A program made the translations under genes and the position numbers. From an uncultured Ruminococcus sp. (lineage in GTDB: Bacteria > Bacillota > Clostridia > Oscillospirales > Acutalibacteraceae): a stretch of DNA of 39,762 nucleotides. Every line of letters starts with the position of its first letter. The stretch's first letter is position 1. The stretch is from assembly GCA_944412525.1 (NCBI GenBank), contig CALYBM010000125.1, positions 1 through 39,762 of the forward strand, given 5' to 3'. The notes under the pieces are model-generated. The model did not search any database. It saw only the letters and a list, made by a program, of their open reading frames with translations, and was not told where the DNA came from. Below are positions 8,208 through 17,122 of the stretch, one piece after another.

Positions 8208-8942
8208 TCAGTTCATTTCCCAGTTGTGCCAAACATTCTGGATATCGTCGTTATCTTCAAACATATCAAGCATTTTTTGCATCTTTGTTGCAACTTCTTC
8301 GTCTTCAATCTTTGTGTATGTACTCGGCACCATTTCAAGCTCAGCCGAAGCGAACGCATATCCGAGTTTTTCAAGGTCATCTCTGACAGCCGAGAAATCC
8401 TCGGGTTCCGTGTAGATTGTGAATATATCGTCATCTGCCTCAAAGTCAGATGCACCGCATTCAAGGGCGTCGCTCATTACGGTGTCCTCGTCTTTTTCAA
8501 GATCCTCACGCTCGATTACAAGAACTCCCTTTTGTGAGAACATAAAGCTTACACAGCCCTGTGTACCCATATTTCCTCCGAATTTGTCAAAGTAATGTCT
8601 TACTTCGCCTGCCGTTCTGTTTCTGTTATCAGTAAGAGCCTCTACAATAACGGCTACTCCGCTCGGACCGTAGCCCTCATATGTAACTGCCTCGTAATTT
8701 GTAGAATCATTATCGTTAGCAGCCTTTTTAATAATACGCTCAATGTTGTCGTTGGGGACATTTGCTGCCTTTGCCTTTGCGATGCAGTCCTTGAGCTTTG
8801 AGTTTACACTCGGGTCTGCACTGCCGCCTTCCTTTATGGCAACAATAAGCTCTCTGCCGATTTTAGTAAAGACCTTTGCTCTTGCAGCATCGTTTTTGCC
8901 TTTTTTCTGCTTAATCGTACTCCATTTGTTATGTCCTGACAT
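8208..8942 (-). CDS. yebC: YebC/PmpR family protein (transcription or translation factor)
   Basis: Small three-domain cytoplasmic protein. Members are described as DNA-binding regulators, and more recent work links some to relief of ribosome stalling. The sequence begins MSGHNKWSTIKQKKGKNDAARAKVFTKI, the family hallmark. It continues with LKDCIAKAKAANVPNDNIERIIKKA, TYEGYGPSGVAVIVEALTDNRNRTAGEVRH and GGNMGTQGCVSFMF. At 244 residues the length is normal. The start at 8942 is set by AAGGAA upstream; an earlier in-frame ATG would touch that site. The gene is monocistronic and diverges from the yicC operon. Confidence 0.95.
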   Translation of the reverse strand: MSGHNKWSTIKQKKGKNDAARAKVFTKIGRELIVAIKEGGSADPSVNSKLKDCIAKAKAANVPNDNIERIIKKAANDNDSTNYEAVTYEGYGPSGVAVIVEALTDNRNRTAGEVRHYFDKFGGNMGTQGCVSFMFSQKGVLVIEREDLEKDEDTVMSDALECGASDFEADDDIFTIYTEPEDFSAVRDDLEKLGYAFASAELEMVPSTYTKIEDEEVATKMQKMLDMFEDNDDIQNVWHNWEMN

Positions 8943-8980
8943 AAAATTCATTCCTTTTTATAAAGTAAATCATCTTTTTT

Positions 8981-9010
8981 AGTATATCATAAGCCTTTAT
9001 TATATGTAAA
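8981..9010 (-). promoter_or_regulatory. Promoter of yebC
   Basis: On the minus strand: TTTACA (9005-9010), an 18-base spacer and TATACT (8981-8986). Confidence 0.5.
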
Positions 9011-9017
9011 TAAAAAA

Positions 9018-9041
9018 AGTTATTACAGTTTTGTAATAACT
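9018..9041. repeat. Perfect 10-bp dyad between divergent yebC and yicC promoters
   Basis: AGTTATTACA (9018-9027) and TGTAATAACT (9032-9041) form a perfect inverted repeat around GTTT. It lies just upstream of the yicC -35 box and just upstream of the yebC -35 box on the other strand, where a run of T follows. It may be an operator shared by both promoters, or a minus-strand terminator insulating yebC. Confidence 0.5.
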
Positions 9042-9044
9042 CCA

Positions 9045-9073
9045 TTGTAAAAAATCTATAATAGTGGTATAAT
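9045..9073 (+). promoter_or_regulatory. Promoter of the yicC-remA-gmk-rpoZ... operon
   Basis: TTGTAA (9045-9050), a 17-base spacer and TATAAT (9068-9073), 53 bases upstream of the yicC start. I saw no other equally good promoter before priA. Confidence 0.65.
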
Positions 9074-9125
9074 ACCATATCGAGGAATAATCAATATTTC
9101 TGAGGTTTTGAAAGGAAGTAAAAAG

Positions 9126-10010
9126 ATGATAAAGTCAATGACGGGATTCGGCCGATGTGAAATGCAGCTAAACGGCCGCGAAATATCCGTTGAAATAAAA
9201 AGCGTAAATCACCGTTATTTTGAATTTTCCTGCCGCACTCCTCGCGGCTACGGATTCCTTGACGACAAGCTGAAAAGTTTTGTTAATTCAATGGTATCAA
9301 GAGGAAAAATCGATATGTTTGTCACGGTAGGTGCAAGCGACGAGGTGCCGTGTGAAGTAACCGTAAATCATCCGCTTGTTTCGGGCTACATAAATGCCAT
9401 GAAAGAAATCCGCGACACATACGGTATAACTGATGATATATCGGTTGTTTCGGTATCACGCTTTCCCGATGTTTTTACGGTGCATAAGCCGGTTGAGGAT
9501 GAGGAGCAAATAACGAACGATGTTTTAAAAGCCGCAGATACTGCTTTAAAATCTTTCATATCAATGCGTGAAGCTGAGGGCGAAAAAATGAAAGCTGACA
9601 TTTTAGGCCGTGCAAAAACGATTCTTTCAATCGTAGATGAGATTGATGAGCGTTCTGAGCAAACCGTAAAGGAATATGAAGAACGCCTGCTTGAAAGAAT
9701 TAAACAGACGCTTGAAAATTATCAGGTTGAAATTGACGAGCAGCGGGTTTTGACGGAAGTTGCGGTGTTCTCCGATAAGGTGGCGGTTGCCGAAGAAACC
9801 GTAAGACTAAGAAGTCACTTTGAGCAGCTTGAAATCTTTCTTGAGTGCGACGAGCCTGTGGGCAGAAAAATCGACTTTATAATTCAGGAGATGAACCGAG
9901 AGGCAAACACCATCGGCTCAAAGGTGTCTGACGCGGTTCTTGCTCACAAGGTTGTTGATATAAAAAGCGAGATAGAAAAAATCCGCGAGCAGGTACAAAA
10001 TATTGAGTAG
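9126..10010 (+). CDS. yicC: YicC family endoribonuclease (YloC)
   Basis: YicC proteins are endoribonucleases implicated in small-RNA and mRNA turnover. The 294 residues begin [13 protein letters not shown] and continue with [17 protein letters not shown]. The conserved C-terminal DUF1732 part reads [25 protein letters not shown] and ends IREQVQNIE. The start ATG follows GAAAGGAAG. It is the first gene of the long operon, eight bases from remA, the same position as yloC in Bacillus subtilis. Confidence 0.95.
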   Translation: MIKSMTGFGRCEMQLNGREISVEIKSVNHRYFEFSCRTPRGYGFLDDKLKSFVNSMVSRGKIDMFVTVGASDEVPCEVTVNHPLVSGYINAMKEIRDTYGITDDISVVSVSRFPDVFTVHKPVEDEEQITNDVLKAADTALKSFISMREAEGEKMKADILGRAKTILSIVDEIDERSEQTVKEYEERLLERIKQTLENYQVEIDEQRVLTEVAVFSDKVAVAEETVRLRSHFEQLEIFLECDEPVGRKIDFIIQEMNREANTIGSKVSDAVLAHKVVDIKSEIEKIREQVQNIE

Positions 10011-10018
10011 GTGAGAGT

Positions 10019-10276
10019 ATGAAGCTTATTAATATCGGTTTCGGCAATCTCGTAAGCTTTGATAAGGTTATTGCAGTTGTCGCACCTGTTTCCGCCCCTG
10101 TCAAAAGGATAGTTCAGGAGGCAAAGGCGGACGGAATGTTAATCGACGCCACCTGCGGCAGAAAATGCAAGGCTGTGTTGATTACGGACAGCAACCATGT
10201 TGTGCTGTCTGCAATATCCTGTGAGGCCATTCAGAACAGAAGCGAAGAAAGCGAGGGTCAAAAAGATGAGCAGTAA
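10019..10276 (+). CDS. remA: RemA-like DNA-binding regulator (DUF370)
   Basis: RemA is a small DNA-binding protein that activates biofilm matrix and osmoprotection genes in Bacillus subtilis, forming ring-like oligomers. The 85 residues begin [23 protein letters not shown], contain [25 protein letters not shown] and then [14 protein letters not shown], all characteristic. The start ATG has GGTGAGAG upstream. It overlaps the guanylate kinase start by 11 bases, implying translational coupling. RemA commonly sits before gmk in Firmicutes, so the context agrees. The regulon in this organism is not known. Confidence 0.93.
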   Translation: MKLINIGFGNLVSFDKVIAVVAPVSAPVKRIVQEAKADGMLIDATCGRKCKAVLITDSNHVVLSAISCEAIQNRSEESEGQKDEQ

Positions 10277-10838
10277 AAAGGGAATACTTGTTTTATACAC
10301 AGGTTGCTCGGGTGTCGGCAAAGGCACGATAATGCAGGAAATTTTAAAGCGTGACAAAAATGTAAGATTGTCAGTTTCCAACACTACCCGTCCTCCCAGA
10401 AAATGCGAGATTGACGGCGTGCACTACAACTTTGTTACAGAGGAGCAGTTTAAAGATCTAATTGACCGCGACGGTTACCTTGAGTACGCACAGTATTGCG
10501 GCAACTATTACGGAACGCCAAAAAAACAGGTTGAGGATATGCTGAGTCAGGGCTATGATGTTTTTCTTGAAATCGAGGTCTGCGGAGGACTTCAGATAAT
10601 GGAGAAATTCCCCGATATCCTAAGCATATTTATCCTGCCCCCTTCAATGGAGGTTTTGGAACAAAGGCTGAGAAGCAGGGGAACAGAAGACGAAGAAACC
10701 ATTTTAAAACGCCTCGGAGAAGCCAAAAAAGAGCTCGGCTACAAAGACAGATACAAGTATAATGTAGTCAACGACGAGCTTGATAAGGCTGTTGATGAGG
10801 TGCTTGATATTTTGGTAAATGAAAAATCAAAAGTATGA
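10266..10838 (+). CDS. gmk: Guanylate kinase
   Basis: Transfers phosphate from ATP to GMP, giving GDP; essential for GTP supply. The 190 residues open [13 protein letters not shown] and then the P-loop [28 protein letters not shown] (GMP-binding), [16 protein letters not shown] and the lid region [17 protein letters not shown] follow. The start ATG at 10266 lies inside the end of remA, after GAGGG. An upstream in-frame TTG would add 23 residues not seen in the family. It also connects functionally to the purine cluster further right. Confidence 0.95.
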   Translation: MSSKKGILVLYTGCSGVGKGTIMQEILKRDKNVRLSVSNTTRPPRKCEIDGVHYNFVTEEQFKDLIDRDGYLEYAQYCGNYYGTPKKQVEDMLSQGYDVFLEIEVCGGLQIMEKFPDILSIFILPPSMEVLEQRLRSRGTEDEETILKRLGEAKKELGYKDRYKYNVVNDELDKAVDEVLDILVNEKSKV

Positions 10839-10910
10839 CAGGTTTATATCGCTGTGTAAACGCACAGATTAAAACAAATAAAGATTTAATATATTTTAAG
10901 GAGAATTATT

Positions 10911-11117
10911 ATGCACAGAGTAAATGTTGATGAATTATTTAACGGTATGCAGAGCAAATACGCACTTGTTGTAGGTGTTTCAAAAAGAGCAAGAGAGATT
11001 ACTCAGTATTTTGAGGACGAAAAAATCGTAACGGAAGATAAGCCCGTTCTTCTGGCAATCGAGGAGATTAAAAACCATAAGTTAAACCTCTTAGAGCCGG
11101 ACGACGATGAGCTCTGA
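10911..11117 (+). CDS. rpoZ: DNA-directed RNA polymerase subunit omega
   Basis: Omega assists folding and assembly of the beta' subunit. The 68 residues read MHRVNVDELFNGMQSKYALV, then SKRAREITQYFED and KPVLLAIEEI, which match the omega conserved region. The ATG follows AAGGAGAATT. It lies between gmk and priA as in other Firmicutes and overlaps priA by 11 bases. coaBC, which sits here in Bacillus subtilis, is absent. Confidence 0.92.
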   Translation: MHRVNVDELFNGMQSKYALVVGVSKRAREITQYFEDEKIVTEDKPVLLAIEEIKNHKLNLLEPDDDEL

Positions 11118-13548
11118 TTTAGTTGCAAGGGTAGCTGTAGAAAATAAGGCATATTCCTTTGACAAGCCCTTTGACTACCTTGTGCCTTATAAGCTTGCAA
11201 ACCGCTGCAAGGCGGGAATGCGTGTGCTTGTGCCGTTCGGCAGGGGAAATAAAAAGCGTCAGGGTGTTATCTTGGATGTTTTATACTTGCAAAATAACGG
11301 ACTTAAATCTTTGATTTGCCTGCTTGATGACGAGCCTGTGCTGTCAGAGGAAATGATAAAAACCGCTGAATTTATAAGCGAACATTGTTTTTGCACACTG
11401 TACGAGGCGGTAAAAACCATGCTCCCGGCAGGCATAAACTACAAGGTTACTTCCGTTTACGGGGCAAACGAAATTTCCGATGACGCACGGTCTTTGTTAA
11501 GCGATGAGCAAAGGCGCATTTATGATTACCTCTTTTTAAAGAGAAAGCCCGTTAAGTCCGATATAATTTTAGATGCGTTCGGATATTCCGATACGGAAAT
11601 TCTTGACAAGCTTGCGTCAAACGGTATTCTCTACAAATCAGACAGAGCATATCGGCGTGTGTCCGACGCGGTTACCAAGATGGCTGCCGTAAACACGGGT
11701 GTAGATATTTCAAAAATCAAGCTTACCGAAAAACAAAAGCGTGTGGCAGAGCTTATTGAAATGTCAGGCGGAGTTTCGGTCAAGGAAATTTTGTATTTTA
11801 CGGGAGTGTCAAACTCTGTGATTGACTCTCTTTATAAAAAGGGAGTAATTCATTTTTATGACGAAGAGGTTTTTCGCATAGAAAAGCGTGTAGCCGACAA
11901 AAAAGCCCCTGAAATTATCCTTTCCGAGCAACAGCAAAAGGCGTGTGATTCACTCTATCGTGAATACAAGGATTCAAAGCCTCATACGAGTCTGCTCTAC
12001 GGAGTTACGGGTTCGGGCAAGACGAGCGTATTTATCAAACTGATTGAAAGAGTGATTGACGACAATCGGGGAATAATCGTAATGGTGCCCGAAATTTCAC
12101 TGACGCCGCAGTTTGTGTCGCAGTTTTCACAGCGTTTCGGCGATAAAATTGCGGTGTTTCACAGCGCTCTTTCTTTAGGTGAAAGACTTGATGAATACAA
12201 GAGGGTCAAAAAAGGTCTTGCAAAAATCGCAATCGGCACAAGAAGCGCCGTTTTTGCGCCTTTTGAAAATATCGGACTTATAATTATGGACGAGGAGCAG
12301 GAGTACAGCTACAAATCCGAAAGCTCTCCGCGTTACCACGCACGAGAAGTTGCAAAATTCAGGTGTGCAAAAAACAACGCACTTCTTGTTTTAAGCTCGG
12401 CAACTCCGAGTGTAGAAACCTTTTATTACGCAAATAACAGCAGGTATTCGCTTTATACGCTGTCAAGCCGCTACGGTGAGGCACAGCTTCCCAAGGTGAT
12501 TACAGCCGATATGAATACAGAAGTACAAAACGGCAACACAACGGGATTTTCCGAGGTGCTGCTTGAAAACCTGAATTACAATCTTGAGCACCATAAGCAG
12601 TCGATTCTCCTGCTCAACAGGAGAGGGCACAACACATTTGCCACCTGCCGAACCTGCGGTGAGCCTGTTACCTGTCCGAACTGCTCTATTTCGCTTACCT
12701 ATCACAGTGCAAACAACAGAATGATGTGTCACTATTGCGGTTATTCGGTGCCCGCTCTTGATGAATGCCCAAACTGCCACAGCAAGTCGCTTCGCTTCGG
12801 CGGCGCGGGTACCCAAAAGGCGGAAAGCGATATTTCCGTCATTTTCCCCGACGCGAGGATACTTCGTATGGATACTGACGTCGTGTCGTCAAAATCATCT
12901 TATGAAAAGATGATAAGTGCATTCGCGAACGGTGAGTACGATATACTTGTCGGCACTCAGATGGTTGCAAAGGGTCTTAACTTCCCGAATGTAACGCTTG
13001 TAGGTGTGCTTAATGCCGACCAAATGCTTTATGCCGATGATTACAGAAGCTACGAGAGGTCATTTTCGCTGCTAACACAGGTTGTCGGCAGAAGCGGCAG
13101 AGGCTCAAGCAAGGGCATAGCTGTTATTCAGTCTTATACGCCCGACAATCTTATAATCGCAATGGCGGCAAAACAGGATTATGACACATTTTATAATACC
13201 GAAATCAAAGTTAGACAGGCAATGCTTTATCCGCCGTTTGCCGATATTTGTCTTATCGGTTTTGTCGGCGAAAACCAGTCGCAGACGCTCAGGGCGGCAA
13301 ACGCGTTTTTAAGTTCGTTTATCAGCCTTGCAAAAACCGATTACCCAAACCTGCCGTTGCGTGTTTTGGGACCGTCGCCTGCTCTTGTTGTAAAGGTAAG
13401 TAATAAATTCAGATATAAATTGATTATAAAGTGTAAAAATAACCGTGAATTCAGAAAAATGCTTTCAACACTGCTTGTGCAGTTTGGCAAAAACAGGGAA
13501 TTTGCGTCAATCACCGCATATGCCGATATGAATTCACTTGTATGCTGA
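11107..13548 (+). CDS. priA: Primosomal protein N' (replication restart helicase PriA)
   Basis: 3'-5' superfamily 2 helicase that recognises stalled forks and reloads the replicative helicase. The 813 residues begin with the 3'-end DNA-binding domain (VAVENKAYSFDKPFDYLVP, GMRVLVPFGRG). Next come Walker A (GVTGSGKTS, near 303-311) and the motif II region reading IIMDEEQEYSYKSESSPRYHAREVA, where most family members have DEEH. The zinc cluster follows, with four CxxC-type pairs in CRTCGEPVTCPNC and CHYCG through CPNCHS. The C-terminal part has VGTQMVAKGLNFPNV and QVVGRSGRG. The length is normal. Its start overlaps rpoZ, so translation is probably coupled. Confidence 0.96.
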   Translation: MSSDLVARVAVENKAYSFDKPFDYLVPYKLANRCKAGMRVLVPFGRGNKKRQGVILDVLYLQNNGLKSLICLLDDEPVLSEEMIKTAEFISEHCFCTLYEAVKTMLPAGINYKVTSVYGANEISDDARSLLSDEQRRIYDYLFLKRKPVKSDIILDAFGYSDTEILDKLASNGILYKSDRAYRRVSDAVTKMAAVNTGVDISKIKLTEKQKRVAELIEMSGGVSVKEILYFTGVSNSVIDSLYKKGVIHFYDEEVFRIEKRVADKKAPEIILSEQQQKACDSLYREYKDSKPHTSLLYGVTGSGKTSVFIKLIERVIDDNRGIIVMVPEISLTPQFVSQFSQRFGDKIAVFHSALSLGERLDEYKRVKKGLAKIAIGTRSAVFAPFENIGLIIMDEEQEYSYKSESSPRYHAREVAKFRCAKNNALLVLSSATPSVETFYYANNSRYSLYTLSSRYGEAQLPKVITADMNTEVQNGNTTGFSEVLLENLNYNLEHHKQSILLLNRRGHNTFATCRTCGEPVTCPNCSISLTYHSANNRMMCHYCGYSVPALDECPNCHSKSLRFGGAGTQKAESDISVIFPDARILRMDTDVVSSKSSYEKMISAFANGEYDILVGTQMVAKGLNFPNVTLVGVLNADQMLYADDYRSYERSFSLLTQVVGRSGRGSSKGIAVIQSYTPDNLIIAMAAKQDYDTFYNTEIKVRQAMLYPPFADICLIGFVGENQSQTLRAANAFLSSFISLAKTDYPNLPLRVLGPSPALVVKVSNKFRYKLIIKCKNNREFRKMLSTLLVQFGKNREFASITAYADMNSLVC

Positions 13549-13565
13549 CGAAGGGAAGAATAAAA

Positions 13566-14042
13566 ATGGCAATCAGACAAATTGTTAAAGAGGGCGACGA
13601 TATCCTCACAAAAAAATGCAGAACGGTAGAAAAGTTTGACGCGAAGCTTGCCGCTTTGATTGACGATATGATTGAAACTTTGCACCTCGCAAAGGGTGCG
13701 GGTCTTGCCGCACCTCAGGTAGGAATACTTCGCAGAGTCGTTGTAATTGATATCGGACAGGGTGTAATTGAGCTTGTAAACCCTAAAATCATCGCTTACA
13801 GCGGTGAGCAGAAAACTCTTGAGGGCTGTCTTTCCTGCCCCGGAGAGTGGGGATACACCTGCCGCCCTGATTATGTTAAGGTAAAGGCTCAAAGCAGAGA
13901 CGGCAAGGAGTTTACAATAGAGGGAAGAGGCTTGCTTGCAAAGGCGTTTTGTCATGAGATTGACCACCTTGAAGGAATCATATTTAAGCAAAAGGCTTAC
14001 AGAATGTTAACTCCCAAGGAGATTGAGGAGCTTGACATATAA
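13566..14042 (+). CDS. def: Peptide deformylase
   Basis: Fe/Zn hydrolase that removes the formyl group from nascent N-terminal Met at the ribosome. The 158 residues contain all three family motifs: GAGLAAPQVG (44-53), EGCLS with metal ligand C88, and HEIDH with ligands H130 and H134. The start ATG follows GAAGGGAAG. An upstream in-frame ATG overlapping priA lacks a site. It is directly followed by fmt, the enzyme that adds the formyl group, a widely conserved pairing. Confidence 0.97.
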   Translation: MAIRQIVKEGDDILTKKCRTVEKFDAKLAALIDDMIETLHLAKGAGLAAPQVGILRRVVVIDIGQGVIELVNPKIIAYSGEQKTLEGCLSCPGEWGYTCRPDYVKVKAQSRDGKEFTIEGRGLLAKAFCHEIDHLEGIIFKQKAYRMLTPKEIEELDI

Positions 14043-14085
14043 CAATATCCATTGCCCTTGCAGGGATTTATAAGCAGGTGAAATT

Positions 14086-15003
14086 ATGAAGATAATATAT
14101 ATGGGTACGCCCGATTTTGCGGTTCCCGCATTAAAAGCGCTGGCTGATTCAAACCACGAGGTTTGTGCTGTTTTTACTCAGCCCGATAAGCCCAGAGGAA
14201 GAAAGATGATTATGACGCCGCCCGATGTCAAGGTGTGCGCACAGTCGCTTGGGATTCCCGTTTATCAGCCCGATTCGCTGAAAAATGCTGATTCGTTTGA
14301 AATAATCAAAAGTTATTCCCCCGACGCAATCGTTGTTGCGGCTTACGGAAAAATTTTGCCCCAGGCAGTTTTAAAAGCGCCGAGGTACGGCTGTATCAAT
14401 ATCCACGGTTCGCTTCTTCCAAAATACAGGGGAGCTGCGCCGATACAGCAATCTGTGTTAAACGGCGACAAAGTAACGGGTGTTACAACTATGCTTATGG
14501 ATGTCGGACTTGACACAGGCGATATTTTGTTAACGCGCGAAACCGAAATCGGCGAAAACGAAACATCGGGAGAGCTTTTTGACAGGCTTGCTCTTTTGGG
14601 CGGAGAGCTTATTTTAAAAACTCTTTCAATGCTCGAAAAAGGAGAAATAACTCCCAAAAAGCAGGATGAAAGTCTTGCAACCCACACTTCAAAGATTGAC
14701 AAAACATTTTGCCCCATTGATTTTTCAAAATCCGCTTTTGAGGTTCACAACAAGGTAAGAGGTCTCAATCCGTGGCCTGTTGCTTTAACTCAAATATCGG
14801 GCAAAACAGTCAAAATTTATTCAACACGAATTTGTGATAAAAAGGGCAAAATCGGAGAAATTATAAGTATAAAGCCGTTTGTGGTAGCCTGCGGGGAAAA
14901 CTCCGTCGAGATTGTTGAGCTTCAGCCCGAGGGCAAAAAGCGAATGAAAGCGGACGCATTTCTTGCAGGTCACAAGCTTAAGATAGGCGATATTATCGGA
15001 TAG
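14086..15003 (+). CDS. fmt: Methionyl-tRNA formyltransferase
   Basis: Formylates initiator Met-tRNA with 10-formyl-THF. The 305 residues start MKIIYMGTPDFAVPALKAL. They contain the catalytic region INIHGSLLPKYRGAAPIQ (Asn-His) with a downstream DVGLDTGDIL (catalytic Asp), and the C-terminal tRNA-binding domain (VHNKVRGLNPWPVA). The length is normal. The ATG follows AGGTGAAATT. It sits with def in the same operon. Confidence 0.97.
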   Translation: MKIIYMGTPDFAVPALKALADSNHEVCAVFTQPDKPRGRKMIMTPPDVKVCAQSLGIPVYQPDSLKNADSFEIIKSYSPDAIVVAAYGKILPQAVLKAPRYGCINIHGSLLPKYRGAAPIQQSVLNGDKVTGVTTMLMDVGLDTGDILLTRETEIGENETSGELFDRLALLGGELILKTLSMLEKGEITPKKQDESLATHTSKIDKTFCPIDFSKSAFEVHNKVRGLNPWPVALTQISGKTVKIYSTRICDKKGKIGEIISIKPFVVACGENSVEIVELQPEGKKRMKADAFLAGHKLKIGDIIG

Positions 15004-15014
15004 GAGGCTTGAAA

Positions 15015-15716
15015 ATGGTATGGTTTTACGGATTTGACTGGACATATTTTGCTTTTATAATACCGTGCGTTATAATAACGCTTATTTGTCAGATTAATGT
15101 ACAGTCAACATTTTCAAAGTATTCAAAAATCAGAAATTCACGCAATATGACAGGTGCTCAGGCTGCCGAGTATGTTCTTCGTCACAACTCGGTTACGGGT
15201 GTTAGAATAGAGCGTGTTTCTGGAAATCTCACCGACCATTTTGACCCGAGAACAAATGTAATCAGATTGTCGGATTCCGTGTACAACAGTACATCAGTTG
15301 CAGCGGTGGGAGTTGCCTGTCACGAGGCAGGTCACGCCGTTCAGCACGCACAGGGTTATCTGCCGAATAAAATAAGAGGTTTTATACTTCCTTTTGCTCA
15401 GATAGGTTCTCAGTTAGGCTGGATTTTAATCTTGATCGGACTTATTTTTACGGCTAAGGTTGGCTATGTTATGCTCTATATCGGCATCATTCTGTTTTCA
15501 CTTTCCGTACTGTTTACGGTTGCAACTTTGCCTGTGGAATTTAATGCCTCAAAAAGGGCTCTTGAATGTATACGCGATACCGACCTGCTCGGAGCAGATG
15601 AGTACAACGGTGCAAAGCGTACGCTTCAGGCTGCCGCATTGACATATGTTGCAGCGGCACTTACTGCGATTATGCAGCTTTTAAGGCTTATTTTGATTGC
15701 ACGCAGAAGAAACTGA
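15015..15716 (+). CDS. Zinc metallopeptidase, YugP family (membrane)
   Basis: Membrane-bound neutral zinc metallopeptidase of unknown substrate. The 233 residues have an N-terminal membrane segment (about 8-28, FAFIIPCVIITLICQI). The zinc motif HEAGHAVQHA follows near residues 106-115, preceded by SVAAVGVACHEAGH. Further hydrophobic segments lie near 125-180 (FILPFAQIGSQLGWILILIGLIF; MLYIGIILFSLSVLFTVATLP), then FNASKRAL. The start ATG at 15015 follows AGGAGG by seven bases. It is inserted between fmt and rsmB, positions that are adjacent in Bacillus subtilis, and is cotranscribed with them. Confidence 0.88.
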   Translation: MVWFYGFDWTYFAFIIPCVIITLICQINVQSTFSKYSKIRNSRNMTGAQAAEYVLRHNSVTGVRIERVSGNLTDHFDPRTNVIRLSDSVYNSTSVAAVGVACHEAGHAVQHAQGYLPNKIRGFILPFAQIGSQLGWILILIGLIFTAKVGYVMLYIGIILFSLSVLFTVATLPVEFNASKRALECIRDTDLLGADEYNGAKRTLQAAALTYVAAALTAIMQLLRLILIARRRN

Positions 15717-15785
15717 CGGATATCATTTAAGACGGCGATACGGGACTGAATGTAATGCCGCAAAAATTTGATTTGGAGTGCTGAA

Positions 15786-17120
15786 ATGTCAAACCCCAGA
15801 AATATTGCATTTAATATACTGATGAAAATTGAACAGGACAAAGCGTATTCAAATATAGCAATTAATAATGCTATAAAAGAAAATAAGCTTTCGGGGCTTG
15901 ACAGCTCATTTTTATCGGCGCTTGTTTACGGAGTGCTTGAGCGTAAAATAACGCTTGATTATATAATTAAGCAGTATTCTAAAATTCCGCTAAGGAAAAT
16001 TGAGATTAAAACCAAAACCATATTAAGACTCGGAATTCTTCAGCTTGTGTTTATGGATAAGATTCCCGGAAGCGCGGCGGTAAACGAGAGCGTAAAGCTT
16101 GCAAAAAAGCATGGACTTTTAAAGTCGTCTGGATTTATTAACGGAATTTTGAGAAGCATTTCGAGGGCAGACAAAAAATATGACCTGCCTGATAAATCCA
16201 ATGTTTTATTATATTATTCGGTAAAATACTCTGTCCCCGAAAGTCTTGCTCAGTTATGGATTGATTCCTACGGTGATGAAAACGCCGAAAAACTGCTCTG
16301 TTCGCTTTGCGGCAGACCTAAAATCTGCGCAAGGGTAAATACGCTGAAAACAGACAAAGCAAGTTTGATTTCAGAGCTTTCCTCAGAATCCGTAAAGGTA
16401 AATGAAGTGCCTTTTCTTGAAAACTCACTTATTTTGAGCGACACAGGTTCTGTAGAAAAGTTATCGGCATATAAATCGGGTAAGTTTCATATTCAGGATC
16501 TGTCGTCACAGCTTTGCGTAGATTTTCTTTGCCCAAAGCAAAGGGAAATAATGCTTGATATTTGCGCAGCTCCCGGAGGCAAGTCCTTTACGGCGGCAGA
16601 GTATATGAGGGACAGGGGCAGAATTTTTTCCTGTGATTTATACGACCACAAGCTCAAATTAATTTCCAACGGTGCGAAAAGGCTTGGTATAACATCTATA
16701 GTAACGCTAAAGCGTGACGCTGCAAAGGCGGAAATGCCGTTGCCGCTTGCAGATAAAATTTTGTGCGATGTTCCGTGCAGCGGACTTGGGATTTTATCAC
16801 GCAAGCCTGAAATTCGATACAAGGATAATCTTATATCTGAAGATTTGCCGAAGCTTCAATACAAAATACTTTGCAACAGTGCAAAATATCTTGCTAACGG
16901 AGGAAGGCTTGTTTACTCCACCTGTACGCTCAATCCTGCCGAGAACAACGATAATGCCCGTCGTTTTTTAGATGAGCATCCTGATTTTTACGGTATAAGC
17001 ATAAAGTTGCCCGAAGGCGTATCAAGGGCTTTTGATGAAAACGATTATGAGTTGACGCTTATGCCTCACACGGCGCACACCGACGGATTTTACATAGCTG
17101 TATTCGGAAAGAAGGGCTGA
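15786..17120 (+). CDS. rsmB: 16S rRNA m5C967 methyltransferase RsmB
   Basis: SAM-dependent methyltransferase acting on 16S rRNA. The 444 residues have an N-terminal NusB-like RNA-binding domain (RNIAFNILMKIEQDKAYSN, VYGVLERKITLDYIIKQY). A catalytic Rossmann domain follows with LDICAAPGGKSFTAAEYM (SAM site), DVPCSGLGILSRKPEI (catalytic Cys in PCSG) and VYSTCTLNPAEN (second Cys). The length is normal. The start ATG follows TTGGAGTG; an earlier in-frame ATG adds six residues with no ribosome site. It stands directly before rlmN, another rRNA methylase, as in Bacillus subtilis yloM-yloN. Confidence 0.95.
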   Translation: MSNPRNIAFNILMKIEQDKAYSNIAINNAIKENKLSGLDSSFLSALVYGVLERKITLDYIIKQYSKIPLRKIEIKTKTILRLGILQLVFMDKIPGSAAVNESVKLAKKHGLLKSSGFINGILRSISRADKKYDLPDKSNVLLYYSVKYSVPESLAQLWIDSYGDENAEKLLCSLCGRPKICARVNTLKTDKASLISELSSESVKVNEVPFLENSLILSDTGSVEKLSAYKSGKFHIQDLSSQLCVDFLCPKQREIMLDICAAPGGKSFTAAEYMRDRGRIFSCDLYDHKLKLISNGAKRLGITSIVTLKRDAAKAEMPLPLADKILCDVPCSGLGILSRKPEIRYKDNLISEDLPKLQYKILCNSAKYLANGGRLVYSTCTLNPAENNDNARRFLDEHPDFYGISIKLPEGVSRAFDENDYELTLMPHTAHTDGFYIAVFGKKG

Positions 17121-17122
17121 AT

